From NCBI GenBank assembly GCA_021158055.1, contig JAGGVJ010000018.1, positions 1 through 46,175 on the forward strand: DNA of 46,175 nucleotides. The letters are read 5' to 3'. The notes beneath the pieces were generated by a model. The model did no database searches. It was not told the DNA's origin and was given only the letters and a program-made list of their open reading frames with translations. This document shows, piece after piece, positions 9,501 through 18,948 of this stretch. The stretch comes from Candidatus Iainarchaeum sp. (GTDB lineage: Archaea; Iainarchaeota; Iainarchaeia; JAGGVJ01). The number at the start of each line of letters is the position of its first letter. Position 1 is the stretch's first letter. The position numbers were made by a program, and so were the translations under genes.

Positions 9501-12500
9501 TCCGGATCCGAATACAACTCGTCAAAACTCTTTACATTTTCAAGCGGAACACCTATTTTTTCCGCAATGGATTCAGCTGTTTCTTTTTCTTTTGAATCGC
9601 CGTAAGCAATCCTCATCAGGCAAGGGCCCCCGCCAGAACGGGTTTTTTCAAGGGCAATGTCATGATTTTCCTCGCTTCCCAAAGTTTTTTTCCAGATATA
9701 GGCCATTAACGGGTCACTGCTCAGCGAAGTGTCTCCAAGCCGCCATGCAATGCTTTTTCCCTTTGGATCCAGTGAATTCAAAGGCGTTGAATCGCGGTCA
9801 TCTTCAATCATGTCAAAACACAGCTCCTCATCGCTTGAAACGCAATGCAAATGATGTGAATCATAAGGCACAAACGCAGCGTCTGAAAAAACACTGTAGC
9901 TCATCGGCTCGCTCAGTTCAATCTTCACTTCCCTTGAAGACGCAGGGTTCAGCCAGTTGTTTGAAGAAACCGACGCATTGTCCCAGGTATCTTTTATCAT
10001 GCGCCACAAATACCTTGCGGCCTCGTCAGAAGAACACTCTGTTACGCTGCAGTCGTTTTCCTCGTCAGAAATCACGTGAATATTTATGTAATTCTCCCCT
10101 GTTGCGGAAACCAAGGTGCCTGACTGACCGGCTGAAACCGTGAAACTCAGGTCTGTTCCGGCAACATCTGAAGGGACAAGGATTTCCTCAATCATCCATT
10201 CAGAAGAATCTTCCTTGAAATTTGCGTCTTTTTCAATGGGTTCAACAAGCGGCTCGGAATACTTCACAGTCACATTGTCAACCTGTTCCAGCCGGTTTCC
10301 CTCAAAATCAAACACGCGGATTCCTATGTCCTTCACTTTTGCCTCAACAGGTTTCGTGAACTCCAAAGGCACAAACAAATAATCGTCACCATCCTTTATT
10401 GCAACCCTGAGCATCTGCTCCGGGTTCTCGCTGACAACAATTGAAATCCCGTCAAAAGCGGCTTTGTATTCCATGGCGGAATAAACAAACAAAGCCTCCA
10501 GATGAATCGGGTATGTCCCTTCTTCACTCGGGGCGGTCAAAATTGCCTTGTATTTTCCGATCTGCGGGCTGTAAGTCATTTCAATGGTTTCCGGTGAAAA
10601 AGACGGTGCAGACAACTCAACAGTTGCCTCGGAAGACACTGAATTTGCCCACTTCACAATCGCTTCAACATCCACTTCTTCTCCCGGCGCCACAACCAAC
10701 GGAGACGCAGAAACATCTGCAAAAACAAGTTCGCCTGAATCCGACTCAACAGGTTTGAGTTTGAACGAAGCTGAACCGACCGCGGGCTCACTGCCTGTCT
10801 GGACAGCACGCAAGTCAACAACATAAGAACTAAACTCCGGATTTGACGGGACATCAAGGTCCCTCAACACAAAAACGCACTCTGACGACAGGTACTCTGT
10901 AAGTTTTTTGTCTGAAAAACCGAACTGGACAGAAGACGCGAAAACATTCACGTCATCGTCCAAGTCAAGGATTTTGCCGTAAGCTTCTCCGTCGTCTGTC
11001 ACGCGCCTGACAACCCTGACTTTCACGGGTCCCGCGTCAACTCCTTTCGGCACATCTCTTGTGTAACTGGTCCCGTTGTGTTCTTCGTCCTCGCTTCCGA
11101 AATAAAAAACCACGGAAAGCTCTTGTTCAGAGTTCGCGGAAACCGTAACCGTAAAAGTTTTTTCAGCACTTAAATGCACACCTGACACACCCCATTCCGC
11201 TTTAATTGTAAACACCATGCTCTTGTCAGTCAAAGGCGCGCTTATCCCTGCCTTGTAAGCCAGCAGGCCATTGTCAAAAACCATCGGCTTGAAAGAAGAC
11301 GAATCCCCGCTCCTGTAAGTGACCATGGCATTTTTGACCAGATTTGTGCCTGCAAAAACTTTTGCCGAAAGCACGAAATCCTCCCCGAGAGCAACAGCGT
11401 AATTCGGCATTACATCCTGTATTATGAGGTTTTCAGGAGACACTGCAAACTCAAGCCGGATCGGCAGGTCAACTCCCTTTGAATCCATTGAATAAATCCT
11501 TGACTTGAACTCTTTGAACTCAAGCGGAACACCTGTTACCATTACCTTGTATTTGAAATTGGGTTCAAGCATGATTATTTCAGTCCACGGCAAAGACGAA
11601 ACGGAAAGCGAACCGTCAGACTCCGAACCCCTTATCTTTTCGTCAAAACTGCTCCACAAAGTGACTTTTACTTTGTCTGTCACAGCCTCTCCCGCCGCAA
11701 GCACTTTTATTCTAAGCGGCGCTCCCTTGAAAAGAGTTATTTTCTGCTCCGCCAACCCGCCTGCAAATATCCTCACAAGTCTTTTAATGCGGTAATCAGA
11801 ATACAGAGAGTAACCTGTGACATTTGCGTACACCTGCGCATTTGCAGGGATGCCTTTGAAAAGCACACAACCAGTATTGGTGGTTTCCCCCCTTGCAATC
11901 TCATGATCTTCGTCGTTGAACACAATCACTGTCGCCTGTTTTGCAACGGTCTTCCCTGCCTTGACACAGACATTAAACCTGCCTTTCTCTGCTTTTTCAA
12001 TCGGGGTTATTGAAACATTCCGGACTTCAACCGAACCTGCCTTTACCTTGAAAGAGCTTGTGCTCTCATCAACAAACCCTTCTTTTGAAACAAACACATA
12101 CAGCTCTTTACCGCTTTCGGTCCTGATATCCGCGCGACCGGAACCGTCTGAAACGCCGGATGAAACAACTGTTTTTGTTTCAAAATCCTTCAGCTCAACA
12201 GAGGCACTAACCACAGCACCTGCATTGACACTGTTGTGAACCGTAACTTTTACGACACCGCTTGAATAATCAGGAGAAAAATCAGGATTTTCCTCCACTG
12301 CTTCGTCAAGGCACGACTTCAGATTAAAAACCAAAAGCGACTCGTTTTCTTCAACAACAAGGGTTTTTAAAGATAAAAACTTTTGGCAGACAGATTTTCC
12401 GTCTTTTTGCAGGTCAACTGAATAACTCCCTTTCGCAAGACCTTCAAACAAAACCTTTCTCTCAGGGGACTTTACATTTTCTGAAAACTGCGCGCCGTCA

Positions 12501-12832
12501 TCTGACTCCAGCACAAGCTTCGCTTCAAAGCCCTGGTAATCTTCAATATGATCCATCAAAACCACTGCTGAAAACGTGGTTTGTGCAGGGAAAACCATGG
12601 GAAACAACAAAAAAGCCAGAATAACAAGAAACAGTGCCGGGATTGCAACAGGCGAAATACCTGTATTCTCCCACAAAGAAGCAGATGGAACCCCCTTGTC
12701 TTCAATTGAATCAAGCGCGTCCCAGCAAAACTCATCAGCGCCCTCGTAAAAATCCGTGAGGTAATCAAAAACAGAATCATAGGCATCATAAAGCCAGTCC
12801 GGAATCATGTCAGACACACTCATATTTTTCAA
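6557..12832 (-). CDS. Giant (2091 aa) membrane-anchored surface protein with N-terminal TM and repeated beta-sandwich-like ectodomains
   Basis: Single ORF; TM IPALFLVILAFLLFPMVFPAQTTFSAVVLM near N-terminus; carboxypeptidase-regulatory/Ig-like segments; Cys-rich C-terminal third. Confidence 0.8.
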   Translation of the reverse strand: MKNMSVSDMIPDWLYDAYDSVFDYLTDFYEGADEFCWDALDSIEDKGVPSASLWENTGISPVAIPALFLVILAFLLFPMVFPAQTTFSAVVLMDHIEDYQGFEAKLVLESDDGAQFSENVKSPERKVLFEGLAKGSYSVDLQKDGKSVCQKFLSLKTLVVEENESLLVFNLKSCLDEAVEENPDFSPDYSSGVVKVTVHNSVNAGAVVSASVELKDFETKTVVSSGVSDGSGRADIRTESGKELYVFVSKEGFVDESTSSFKVKAGSVEVRNVSITPIEKAEKGRFNVCVKAGKTVAKQATVIVFNDEDHEIARGETTNTGCVLFKGIPANAQVYANVTGYSLYSDYRIKRLVRIFAGGLAEQKITLFKGAPLRIKVLAAGEAVTDKVKVTLWSSFDEKIRGSESDGSLSVSSLPWTEIIMLEPNFKYKVMVTGVPLEFKEFKSRIYSMDSKGVDLPIRLEFAVSPENLIIQDVMPNYAVALGEDFVLSAKVFAGTNLVKNAMVTYRSGDSSSFKPMVFDNGLLAYKAGISAPLTDKSMVFTIKAEWGVSGVHLSAEKTFTVTVSANSEQELSVVFYFGSEDEEHNGTSYTRDVPKGVDAGPVKVRVVRRVTDDGEAYGKILDLDDDVNVFASSVQFGFSDKKLTEYLSSECVFVLRDLDVPSNPEFSSYVVDLRAVQTGSEPAVGSASFKLKPVESDSGELVFADVSASPLVVAPGEEVDVEAIVKWANSVSSEATVELSAPSFSPETIEMTYSPQIGKYKAILTAPSEEGTYPIHLEALFVYSAMEYKAAFDGISIVVSENPEQMLRVAIKDGDDYLFVPLEFTKPVEAKVKDIGIRVFDFEGNRLEQVDNVTVKYSEPLVEPIEKDANFKEDSSEWMIEEILVPSDVAGTDLSFTVSAGQSGTLVSATGENYINIHVISDEENDCSVTECSSDEAARYLWRMIKDTWDNASVSSNNWLNPASSREVKIELSEPMSYSVFSDAAFVPYDSHHLHCVSSDEELCFDMIEDDRDSTPLNSLDPKGKSIAWRLGDTSLSSDPLMAYIWKKTLGSEENHDIALEKTRSGGGPCLMRIAYGDSKEKETAESIAEKIGVPLENVKSFDELYSDPDRDNYNIVLVWSAQQDSSASGNPQDPESVNLLAAVNDPASGNPVFYCVNGPGSEKSVFIGYGGNAFIGESYAVYPAKVGANMWIVVAAITDNALVYAKDNVFIPKFNESPFKPSQICDEPLATVGPLVGDISADSGEMKAFNTVVLFDDRQADNGSGNSISLFSDFADDSFKKCVTPSSEWDDFRKAVVPISFARGIFGSDSSIMSAFSRYHKIVVGHPGEDSLLRYLNGKCGVDWVYGSFSAFTGACSTKRTYQNVSGTGSYSATALQICDNGKLVKDDYGYLKQLGFFDMVSLFLLDSKADFPSMIDGSEDLRVLTTEELDAPTTDISQNRLECCRLGRAHSSLTVSKGCTGGCSNCGPPPEPACDWPKKTDAQLNSLLVKYLPSGKKVYKSNNCHTVSSGNPPTCSGCAGSAYYYRCLFSCTAFVECNQCYPQYVGSFWGLKGGSEGVNRYALNSWEDIAQSGKCDDFNGKKLVLFTGMNEESMREITKDSVPCGGTTHIKNESNSGSDKQQERSTCGGTDNPISFDHSNIDSSSVCQGSDVPSSCGIEVLFENSREVWEDDGLLKAGTTIKVTNTSEEKVSDISFSVEVLNAKFADGTDSISFEKFELDAGATKEEELDYNVELSDFAEMIIEDTEESNKAFSAVLNQPAMEVMVGACGKIRQLTHKTKTVYGIFAVYNNSEDNSLGGMILNLKQGDAKVSDFGEKLVGRYTSDGDSLEAISSGQGNNCGASSYCSATHADNSVFKVYSTEKLSAKLGEKLGSDQYFILLFYHTYPIDESDLAVSYNLFLAPMVKSENSTCSSAISNESDDLCGDDKFIDKGDFGCSTWDFESSWWCDDSGDDDEYHNINTGVAVNTVVFPAAAGDSVLTFSAAQEKNAFEQESSISFADDPLAVDTFQENTGTCSPNMNSFCSGLKYWRKNEISAGDLKDYLEHENVLFDDSGSVPNIYNFKNFGTWANSDCNANYIKEMWESHIP

Positions 12833-13020
12833 AACCTTTTTTCAAAAAAATAAAAACTAAATCAAGGAATCAACCAAAACCAAAAAAACTTCAAATCAAG
12901 TTTAACTGTTTCAGGCAACAAGTCCAACTGCCTCAGGCAAAACCCAAATCAGCCCCATTACCTGAATCAACCCCCATTAAGACAAACAAAACCAACTATA
13001 TAAATCTAAACACACCTCCC

Positions 13021-14052
13021 CTAAACACACAACCCGCCAGAATCCCGCAAACCGCTGCCTTCAGTGGCACACAATTCAAACGTGAAAGAATACCTTGCAG
13101 GACTGCTGACGCCGTTTGAAACAATCAGGTACTCTGTGCGGTTATCAATTAACTGGCCCTGAACCCTGATTTTTTTAACTGTTTTTTTCACCCATTCAAC
13201 ACCACCCGAATCTTCGTGTGAGCCGGTCCCCCTTACCAGACTGCTTTCTGAAAACCATGCGCTTTCAATTGAAATACCGTCATCGATAAGGCAACCTGAA
13301 AGAGAGTTGAAATAACTTTCAAGGGTGCTGTTCAGGTCCTCTTCAGCGGCAGTGCCTGTCGAACCAATGCCTACCAGACCTGAAATCTCTGAATTGAACT
13401 TTGCCTTCAATTTATTTTCAACAATCCACGCGTACCTGAAAACGCGCACTCTCGGGTGAAACGCCTGTTTTTGAAGGGCCTTGGCCTCCACCCTTGACTT
13501 GAATCCGCTGGTCGAAAGAGACGAATCCTCAAGCACAACAAGGGGTTCAGGGTCAACCACACTCTGCATCCTGACAATAAACGTGCCGTCTTCACCCGAC
13601 GCAAAATCATCAAGGCACTCAATGCCTGCCGCCAAACTCCCTGCACTTGTATCCCACTCGTTCATGAAAACATTGTATTTTGAATCAGAATACACTGTTA
13701 TCTGGGTATCTGCAATCGTTGTTGCAAACTCTGTCTTTGCAATGCTTCCAAGCTCATACAAAATCGAATCATGAATAACATCAAATTCAACAGACTCGGT
13801 TCCGTGATCATATTCGCCGTGGTTTATTGTCATCAACTCGCCGAGCTTCTCTTCAAGCATCCAGTCAGACGCATTAAAAACATCCACAGTGACCCTGTTT
13901 GCATGAAACGCGACCTCGCGGAACTTCAAAGTATCCTGAAGCATCATATTTAACCTCGCGTCCTCTGAAGACAACAAATTCACAGTGCTCAACACCAGCA
14001 AAAAAACCGCAATGCCCATCATCGGCGAAATCAGCACGAACCCTTTGCGCAT
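13021..14052 (-). CDS. Pilin-like/secreted protein with N-terminal hydrophobic helix
   Basis: ATG at 14052 gives MRKGFVLISPMMGIAVFLLVLSTVNLL; ORF-track start at 14241 seems too far upstream. Confidence 0.65.
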   Translation of the reverse strand: MRKGFVLISPMMGIAVFLLVLSTVNLLSSEDARLNMMLQDTLKFREVAFHANRVTVDVFNASDWMLEEKLGELMTINHGEYDHGTESVEFDVIHDSILYELGSIAKTEFATTIADTQITVYSDSKYNVFMNEWDTSAGSLAAGIECLDDFASGEDGTFIVRMQSVVDPEPLVVLEDSSLSTSGFKSRVEAKALQKQAFHPRVRVFRYAWIVENKLKAKFNSEISGLVGIGSTGTAAEEDLNSTLESYFNSLSGCLIDDGISIESAWFSESSLVRGTGSHEDSGGVEWVKKTVKKIRVQGQLIDNRTEYLIVSNGVSSPARYSFTFELCATEGSGLRDSGGLCV

Positions 14053-14278
14053 GAAACAAATTTGTAAAAGGTTATTAATAAATTGCAGCCCTTCTCCATA
14101 ATTTACCAATCCCACTTTAACTGCTTTGTTTAATAATAAGCCCATACTTTCAAAATATACAAACCAGTTACACAAACAAACTACACGAACAAGAGACAAA
14201 CCAAACAACCAAAAGACAAACTGCACAAACCAACCAAACAAGCGCTTTGCAGATTAACAAAAAACCAAGGTAAAACCC

Positions 14279-14791
14279 ATGCTTAAAAAAGGACAGGAAT
14301 CAGCGCCGTTTGAACTTCTTATCGGGGTCATCATAATGATTGCCGTCGTCACACTCGGAACACTCATCATAAACTCAATGAACGAATTCTCATGCAACTC
14401 GCAAATACAAAAAGCAACCCTTAACCTGTCAAACACACTGCTTGAAGTGGAGCGCGGGGCACCCGGAACAATCCGCGACGTGAAAATACACGTCCCGCCG
14501 TGCGCTGCAGGAATCTACCTCTATCACAACCCTGAAAACTGCAACAACTGCATAAGGCACCCGGGAAAATGCTGGACAGCAAACTACCTTTTAAACAACG
14601 GCAACTCCGGACTGACCTGCGTCGACATACCTGAAAACAGCATCATTGAATCAGAAATAGACACCGGGCGCGAAAACGACAGCTTTCCGATTTCACTTAA
14701 CTCAGACGCAAGCTTTGGAAGCGGAAACTACTGGATAAAAATAGAAAAAATGCCAAGTGGTAAACTTGAAATCAAAAAAGTCACAACATAA
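14279..14791 (+). CDS. Archaeal type IV pilin-like protein (class III-like signal peptide)
   Basis: MLKKGQESAPFELLIGVIIMIAVVTLGTLI: charged N-terminus, GQ-x-S and hydrophobic helix. Confidence 0.7.
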   Translation: MLKKGQESAPFELLIGVIIMIAVVTLGTLIINSMNEFSCNSQIQKATLNLSNTLLEVERGAPGTIRDVKIHVPPCAAGIYLYHNPENCNNCIRHPGKCWTANYLLNNGNSGLTCVDIPENSIIESEIDTGRENDSFPISLNSDASFGSGNYWIKIEKMPSGKLEIKKVTT

Positions 14792-15317
14792 AACAGCGCT
14801 TTTCTGCTGCAGCAAAACACCTTTTTTACCCTGCAGCAAAACACGCGGGCAGGCAGACTGGGTGCTTTCAAAAGTAACCCTTTTGATTTACGTCATGATA
14901 ATGATGGTTTTCCTCACAAGCTTTTGGGACACAAGCTCAAAAAAAGTAAACGAACGCATAGCAATTTCAATGGCACAGGACATCGCAAGCAAAATAGACT
15001 TCGTGGTAAACAGTTCAGGGAAAAACACATTCATGTACATTCCCCTGCCAACATCCCCTTACGGGGCTGACCAACAAAAAACCCTTTACTCAGTCCAGAT
15101 AACCTCCAAATTCGTGCGCGTCGAACTTGAAAACCAGCAGGGGTACTCGCTTATAATCCCGGACAAATACTTTCCGGAAACCACAGACCCACACTATACT
15201 GAAATAGATGACAGCGCAACCCCTGCCCTGGACATCGACCCGAAAGAAACAAACAGCGGAGTGGTTCTTCTTGTAAGCAAACAAGACAACGCAATAAAAA
15301 TAAAGGTGGGTGAATGA
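14757..15317 (+). CDS. Small pilin-like membrane protein
   Basis: TRGQADWVLSKVTLLIYVMIMMVFLTSF followed by extracytoplasmic domain; overlaps upstream CDS; start uncertain (GTG 14757 or downstream). Confidence 0.6.
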   Translation: MVNLKSKKSQHKTALFCCSKTPFLPCSKTRGQADWVLSKVTLLIYVMIMMVFLTSFWDTSSKKVNERIAISMAQDIASKIDFVVNSSGKNTFMYIPLPTSPYGADQQKTLYSVQITSKFVRVELENQQGYSLIIPDKYFPETTDPHYTEIDDSATPALDIDPKETNSGVVLLVSKQDNAIKIKVGE

Positions 15318-15835
15318 AAAACAAAACTCTTCAAAACCCAAAAAAGCCCCGCGGGCAAATGAGCACGCTCGGGGAAGACCTTCCTGCCTTTATCCTGATC
15401 ACAATCGGCGTTGCAATGCTTCTCGTTGCAATCAGCGGAACATGGAGCACTTTCAACGAAAAAAACATTGTGATAGATGAAAAAAAAGCAGTCATCGAAA
15501 TAATTGAAAGCGTGAAAGGAAACGGAGTCATAAACCCTTCAAAAATAGAACTTGAAGGAACAGACGCAGACGGAAACACGCTCTGGGAAAAGTGGCAAAA
15601 TCTTGACACCCTCAAAAAACGATACGGAGTAGAATTCAATGCAAAATTTTACAGCCACAAACCGGAAACAAACACCTGGGAAGAAATTCTTTCAGGAATA
15701 AACTTCGGCCCCGACCCAGTGTCAAGTGACACAAGAACAACAATCCTTTCCGCACCCCTTGCAATAAAACACGGCGGGGACGAATCACTCACTTACAAAA
15801 ACGGCAAAGTCAAGGTGACAATCTGGAAAAAATAA
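15314..15835 (+). CDS. Small pilin-like membrane protein
   Basis: KKPRGQMSTLGEDLPAFILITIGVAMLLVAI; 4-nt overlap with the upstream CDS. Confidence 0.65.
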   Translation: MKNKTLQNPKKPRGQMSTLGEDLPAFILITIGVAMLLVAISGTWSTFNEKNIVIDEKKAVIEIIESVKGNGVINPSKIELEGTDADGNTLWEKWQNLDTLKKRYGVEFNAKFYSHKPETNTWEEILSGINFGPDPVSSDTRTTILSAPLAIKHGGDESLTYKNGKVKVTIWKK

Positions 15836-15840
15836 CCAAG

Positions 15841-16494
15841 ACCGACAGCACATCAAATGCGCCAAAAAAACACCTGGCTGCGACAAAAGGACAGGGAACC
15901 GCAGTTGATCTGATATTCTTTCTCGTGATAATCTCCATTGCCGCCACAATGCTTGGCAACGCATGGGAAAGCTACGGAACAACCGCAATGCACATAGAGG
16001 AATCAAACCTTGAAACCGATTACCTGCGGGGCATAATGTCAAACATTTACTGGGTAACCCCTGACGGAAACTGGACACCGCCAAACACCAAAATGAGCAA
16101 CAAATCAGTCGCATACTTTGTGGCACAAGACCTTTCAGACGGCTCGCTTGACAACCTGCCGGAACCGATGCACGGACAAGCATACCTGAAACACATGCTT
16201 GATACCTACCTGTCCGACAGTCCAAAAAACAGACACTATGCAGTAATCACCAAAAACTCAGGCCACGACATTGACTCTTTCGGAGAACTGTCCTTTACCG
16301 ACGACGACACAAACACAACCTGCCACGCCAACCACGGAATACCCCCGGACTACAACCAGATAGTGAAAAACACGGAAGTGTCGTCTGTTGAAATACCCCT
16401 GAAAACCTCCTTTGGCACACCAACCTCAAGCAACCCGAAAAAAGGAATAGTTAAAATCAGCGTGCTCAGCTGGAGCGGAGACGTCTGCGCGTGA
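15841..16494 (+). CDS. Small pilin-like membrane protein, start codon unresolved
   Basis: Annotated GTG 15925 cuts the hydrophobic helix; frame is open upstream and reads ...HLAATKGQGTAVDLIFFLVIISIAATML. No ATG/GTG/TTG found in that extension. Confidence 0.5.
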   Translation, partial: TDSTSNAPKKHLAATKGQGTAVDLIFFLVIISIAATMLGNAWESYGTTAMHIEESNLETDYLRGIMSNIYWVTPDGNWTPPNTKMSNKSVAYFVAQDLSDGSLDNLPEPMHGQAYLKHMLDTYLSDSPKNRHYAVITKNSGHDIDSFGELSFTDDDTNTTCHANHGIPPDYNQIVKNTEVSSVEIPLKTSFGTPTSSNPKKGIVKISVLSWSGDVCA

Positions 16495-16588
16495 GAAATG
16501 CTTTTCAATGACATTTGATAAATTACGATGGTAGTTGTCTGCGGAAAAAAGTGAAATTAGGGAAAAACTTTATTTCCTTTTTGGCTTT

Positions 16589-16660
16589 GAGTAAACTACC
16601 CCTTGCTTTCACAAAGGACTTCTTGAGTGAACTACCCCACCCTAGCGGATGGGGCTTTTT
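16589..16660. mobile_element. Possible IS200/IS605-type terminal end remnant (hairpin plus repeated gagtRaactacccc)
   Basis: gagtaaactacccc (16589-16602) and gagtgaactacccc (16625-16638), then ccccaccctagcggatgggg hairpin and T-run; no transposase/TnpB ORF nearby. Confidence 0.4.
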
Positions 16661-16716
16661 GATTAAAAAATAAAAATACAAAAAACAATATAAGCACCAA
16701 ACACGCAAATGAAACT

Positions 16717-17349
16717 ATGGCCAACACAACTTCAACAATTTCAATAAGCCAGGCAACCCTGCTTTTGAAAATCGCAAGGGAATCAATAAAACAATACCTT
16801 GATGACCGCTCCTTTTTTGATATTGAACCATACAAAAAAGAACTCCCTCAAAAACGAGGGATCTTCGTCACTTTAAAAACATACCCGAGCAACATGCTCC
16901 GGGGGTGCATCGGATTTCCAATGCCTGTAGAAATCCTTGCTGAAGCCGCAAGAGACACAGCGCTTTCAGCCGCTTTCACCGACACTCGTTTTCCAAAACT
17001 AAAAAAAGAAGAATTATCTGACATCACAATAGAAATATCTGTCTTGACCCGACCGAAAAAAATAGAAATTGAAAACACAGAAGAACTCAAAAAAAACACT
17101 GAAAAATACATCCACGTCGGAAAAGACGGGGTGATCGTGAGTTTCAAGCACTGCTCGGGACTGCTTCTTCCGCAAGTTGCAACCGAACAAAACTGGGACG
17201 CCAGAACACTTCTCGAGCAAACGTGCGTCAAAGCAGGGCTTTCAGAAAACTTCGCGTTTGAACCCGAACTTGAAATACAAACCTTTCAGGCGCAAATCTT
17301 TTTTGAAGAAACACCAAACGGAAAAATTCTGGAAAAGCAAAACCCCTGA
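16717..17349 (+). CDS. AMMECR1 domain protein
   Basis: GIFVTLKTYPSNMLRGCIGFPMP...AARDTALSAAFTDTRFPKLKKEEL...ITIEISVLT signature. Confidence 0.9.
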   Translation: MANTTSTISISQATLLLKIARESIKQYLDDRSFFDIEPYKKELPQKRGIFVTLKTYPSNMLRGCIGFPMPVEILAEAARDTALSAAFTDTRFPKLKKEELSDITIEISVLTRPKKIEIENTEELKKNTEKYIHVGKDGVIVSFKHCSGLLLPQVATEQNWDARTLLEQTCVKAGLSENFAFEPELEIQTFQAQIFFEETPNGKILEKQNP

Positions 17350-17428
17350 AAACTACCACCCCTGAAAAACAAATCCTAAAAACCACGAAAAGATAAAAGT
17401 ATAAATCAAGCAAACCACAAAATTAATC

Positions 17429-18637
17429 ATGCAACAAACACAACAAACCGGCCAAAAACAAACACTACACCCCCCACAACAACCGCACATGCAGGAAGAC
17501 AAATTCAAACAAGTTGCAAACCAGATAAGAGACCTTGAAACACGCCAAAAACAAGCAGCTGACGCAATAATCTCCGCAGACAAAGAACTGCACTTATTCA
17601 ACACAATAAAAAACGAACCAAAAAACATGACTGTTGCAGGAGTGGACGGCGGACTTCACCTCAGGCGGTTTCACGGCGCAGACCTCATACTTACCCGCGC
17701 GGCAGCAGCCATTTTTTCAATCGAAAACCAAAAACTGAAAAAAACAAGATACTCACCCGAACTGATACCCCAACCCAAACCATACTGCCTGACAAACGCA
17801 CTCGACAGCGAAGAATCAATGATAAGCGCTTCCATACACCGGTTAAGGGAAGAGATAACAACTGCAATTTGCGTTGCAGAAAAAGAAAACGTCGAACTCC
17901 TGCTCCTTGACGGCTCGATATTCCCGCAAAACGCAGACAAACCGCGCGCAGGAAGCAAACTGAACACAGAATACAACTCACTCCTCTCACTCTACGAAAA
18001 ACTCTACAAGACCTGTGAAAAAACCAACACAACACTTGCGGGAATAGTCGAAGACTCACGGGGAACAATATTCTGCACAACACTCGTTGAAGACCACGCA
18101 AAAAAACTCGAAGAAAAAAACAAAGCAACAGCACTCAAACTGACAGGCAACAAAAAAACAATCGAAACATCAACAGACACAACACTGCTGTTCTTTGCAA
18201 TGAAAAAAAAGCAATACACCACACCACAACCCTACTCAAAAGACCCGCGCAAACACCCAGTGCTCAAAGACTTTCCAAAAGAAATCCCGGAAAAAATAAA
18301 AGTAAGCTACCTGAAAAACTCAGAGTTTGACAGGCCCCTTAGGATTGAATTCATGCTGAATGACAGTAAAGGTACAGGGAAAGGAAAAGAGGAATGTATT
18401 GGGGGAAATGATAATAACAAGAGTGGGAGGATTAAAAGCGAGCAAAACTTAATGGAAAAAATCTTTTTCCTTTCCAGTTCTTTTCGAACCTACGCCTACC
18501 CCACAGTACTCATAGAAGCAGACCTGCGCGCAAAACTCAAATACGAAGAAGTTGAATTCGCACTGAATTCAGTGATTGACCAGGCGCGAAGCACGTCAAT
18601 CCTTCTGGAATTAAGAAGGGATTCAAGGCCGTTTTGA
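17429..18637 (+). CDS. nurA: NurA-family 5'-3' nuclease
   Basis: MTVAGVDGGLHLRRFHGADLILTRAAAAIF; ELLLLDGSIF; adjacent to herA. Confidence 0.8.
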   Translation: MQQTQQTGQKQTLHPPQQPHMQEDKFKQVANQIRDLETRQKQAADAIISADKELHLFNTIKNEPKNMTVAGVDGGLHLRRFHGADLILTRAAAAIFSIENQKLKKTRYSPELIPQPKPYCLTNALDSEESMISASIHRLREEITTAICVAEKENVELLLLDGSIFPQNADKPRAGSKLNTEYNSLLSLYEKLYKTCEKTNTTLAGIVEDSRGTIFCTTLVEDHAKKLEEKNKATALKLTGNKKTIETSTDTTLLFFAMKKKQYTTPQPYSKDPRKHPVLKDFPKEIPEKIKVSYLKNSEFDRPLRIEFMLNDSKGTGKGKEECIGGNDNNKSGRIKSEQNLMEKIFFLSSSFRTYAYPTVLIEADLRAKLKYEEVEFALNSVIDQARSTSILLELRRDSRPF

Positions 18638-18782
18638 TGATTGATCCATCAATTATTTATCAATTGAAAAAGGAATTTCATTATTCATTATATTGTTCAA
18701 CACACATATTATTGACACACAATTATAATCAACACAAACACGCGAAGGTGATTTTATAACTGAAAACAATGAAACAACCGCG

Positions 18783-18902
18783 TTGCTGAAAGAAATATCA
18801 AGCGACTTAAAGGAAATAAAAGAAAGTTCAAGAGACACTGCCCAGCTTCTTGCGTTGCTGAACTCGGAAATGCAAACGCTCAGGAAACGGTTCGGCGGGT
18901 GA
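18783..18902 (+). CDS. Possible small helical ORF between nurA and herA
   Basis: TTG frame (M)LKEISSDLKEIKESSRDTAQLLALLNSEMQTLRKRFGG*; start is weak. Confidence 0.3.
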   Translation: MLKEISSDLKEIKESSRDTAQLLALLNSEMQTLRKRFGG

Positions 18903-18948
18903 TCAGGAACAAAAATCACGAACACAAATCAAACAAAAAAACACAAAC

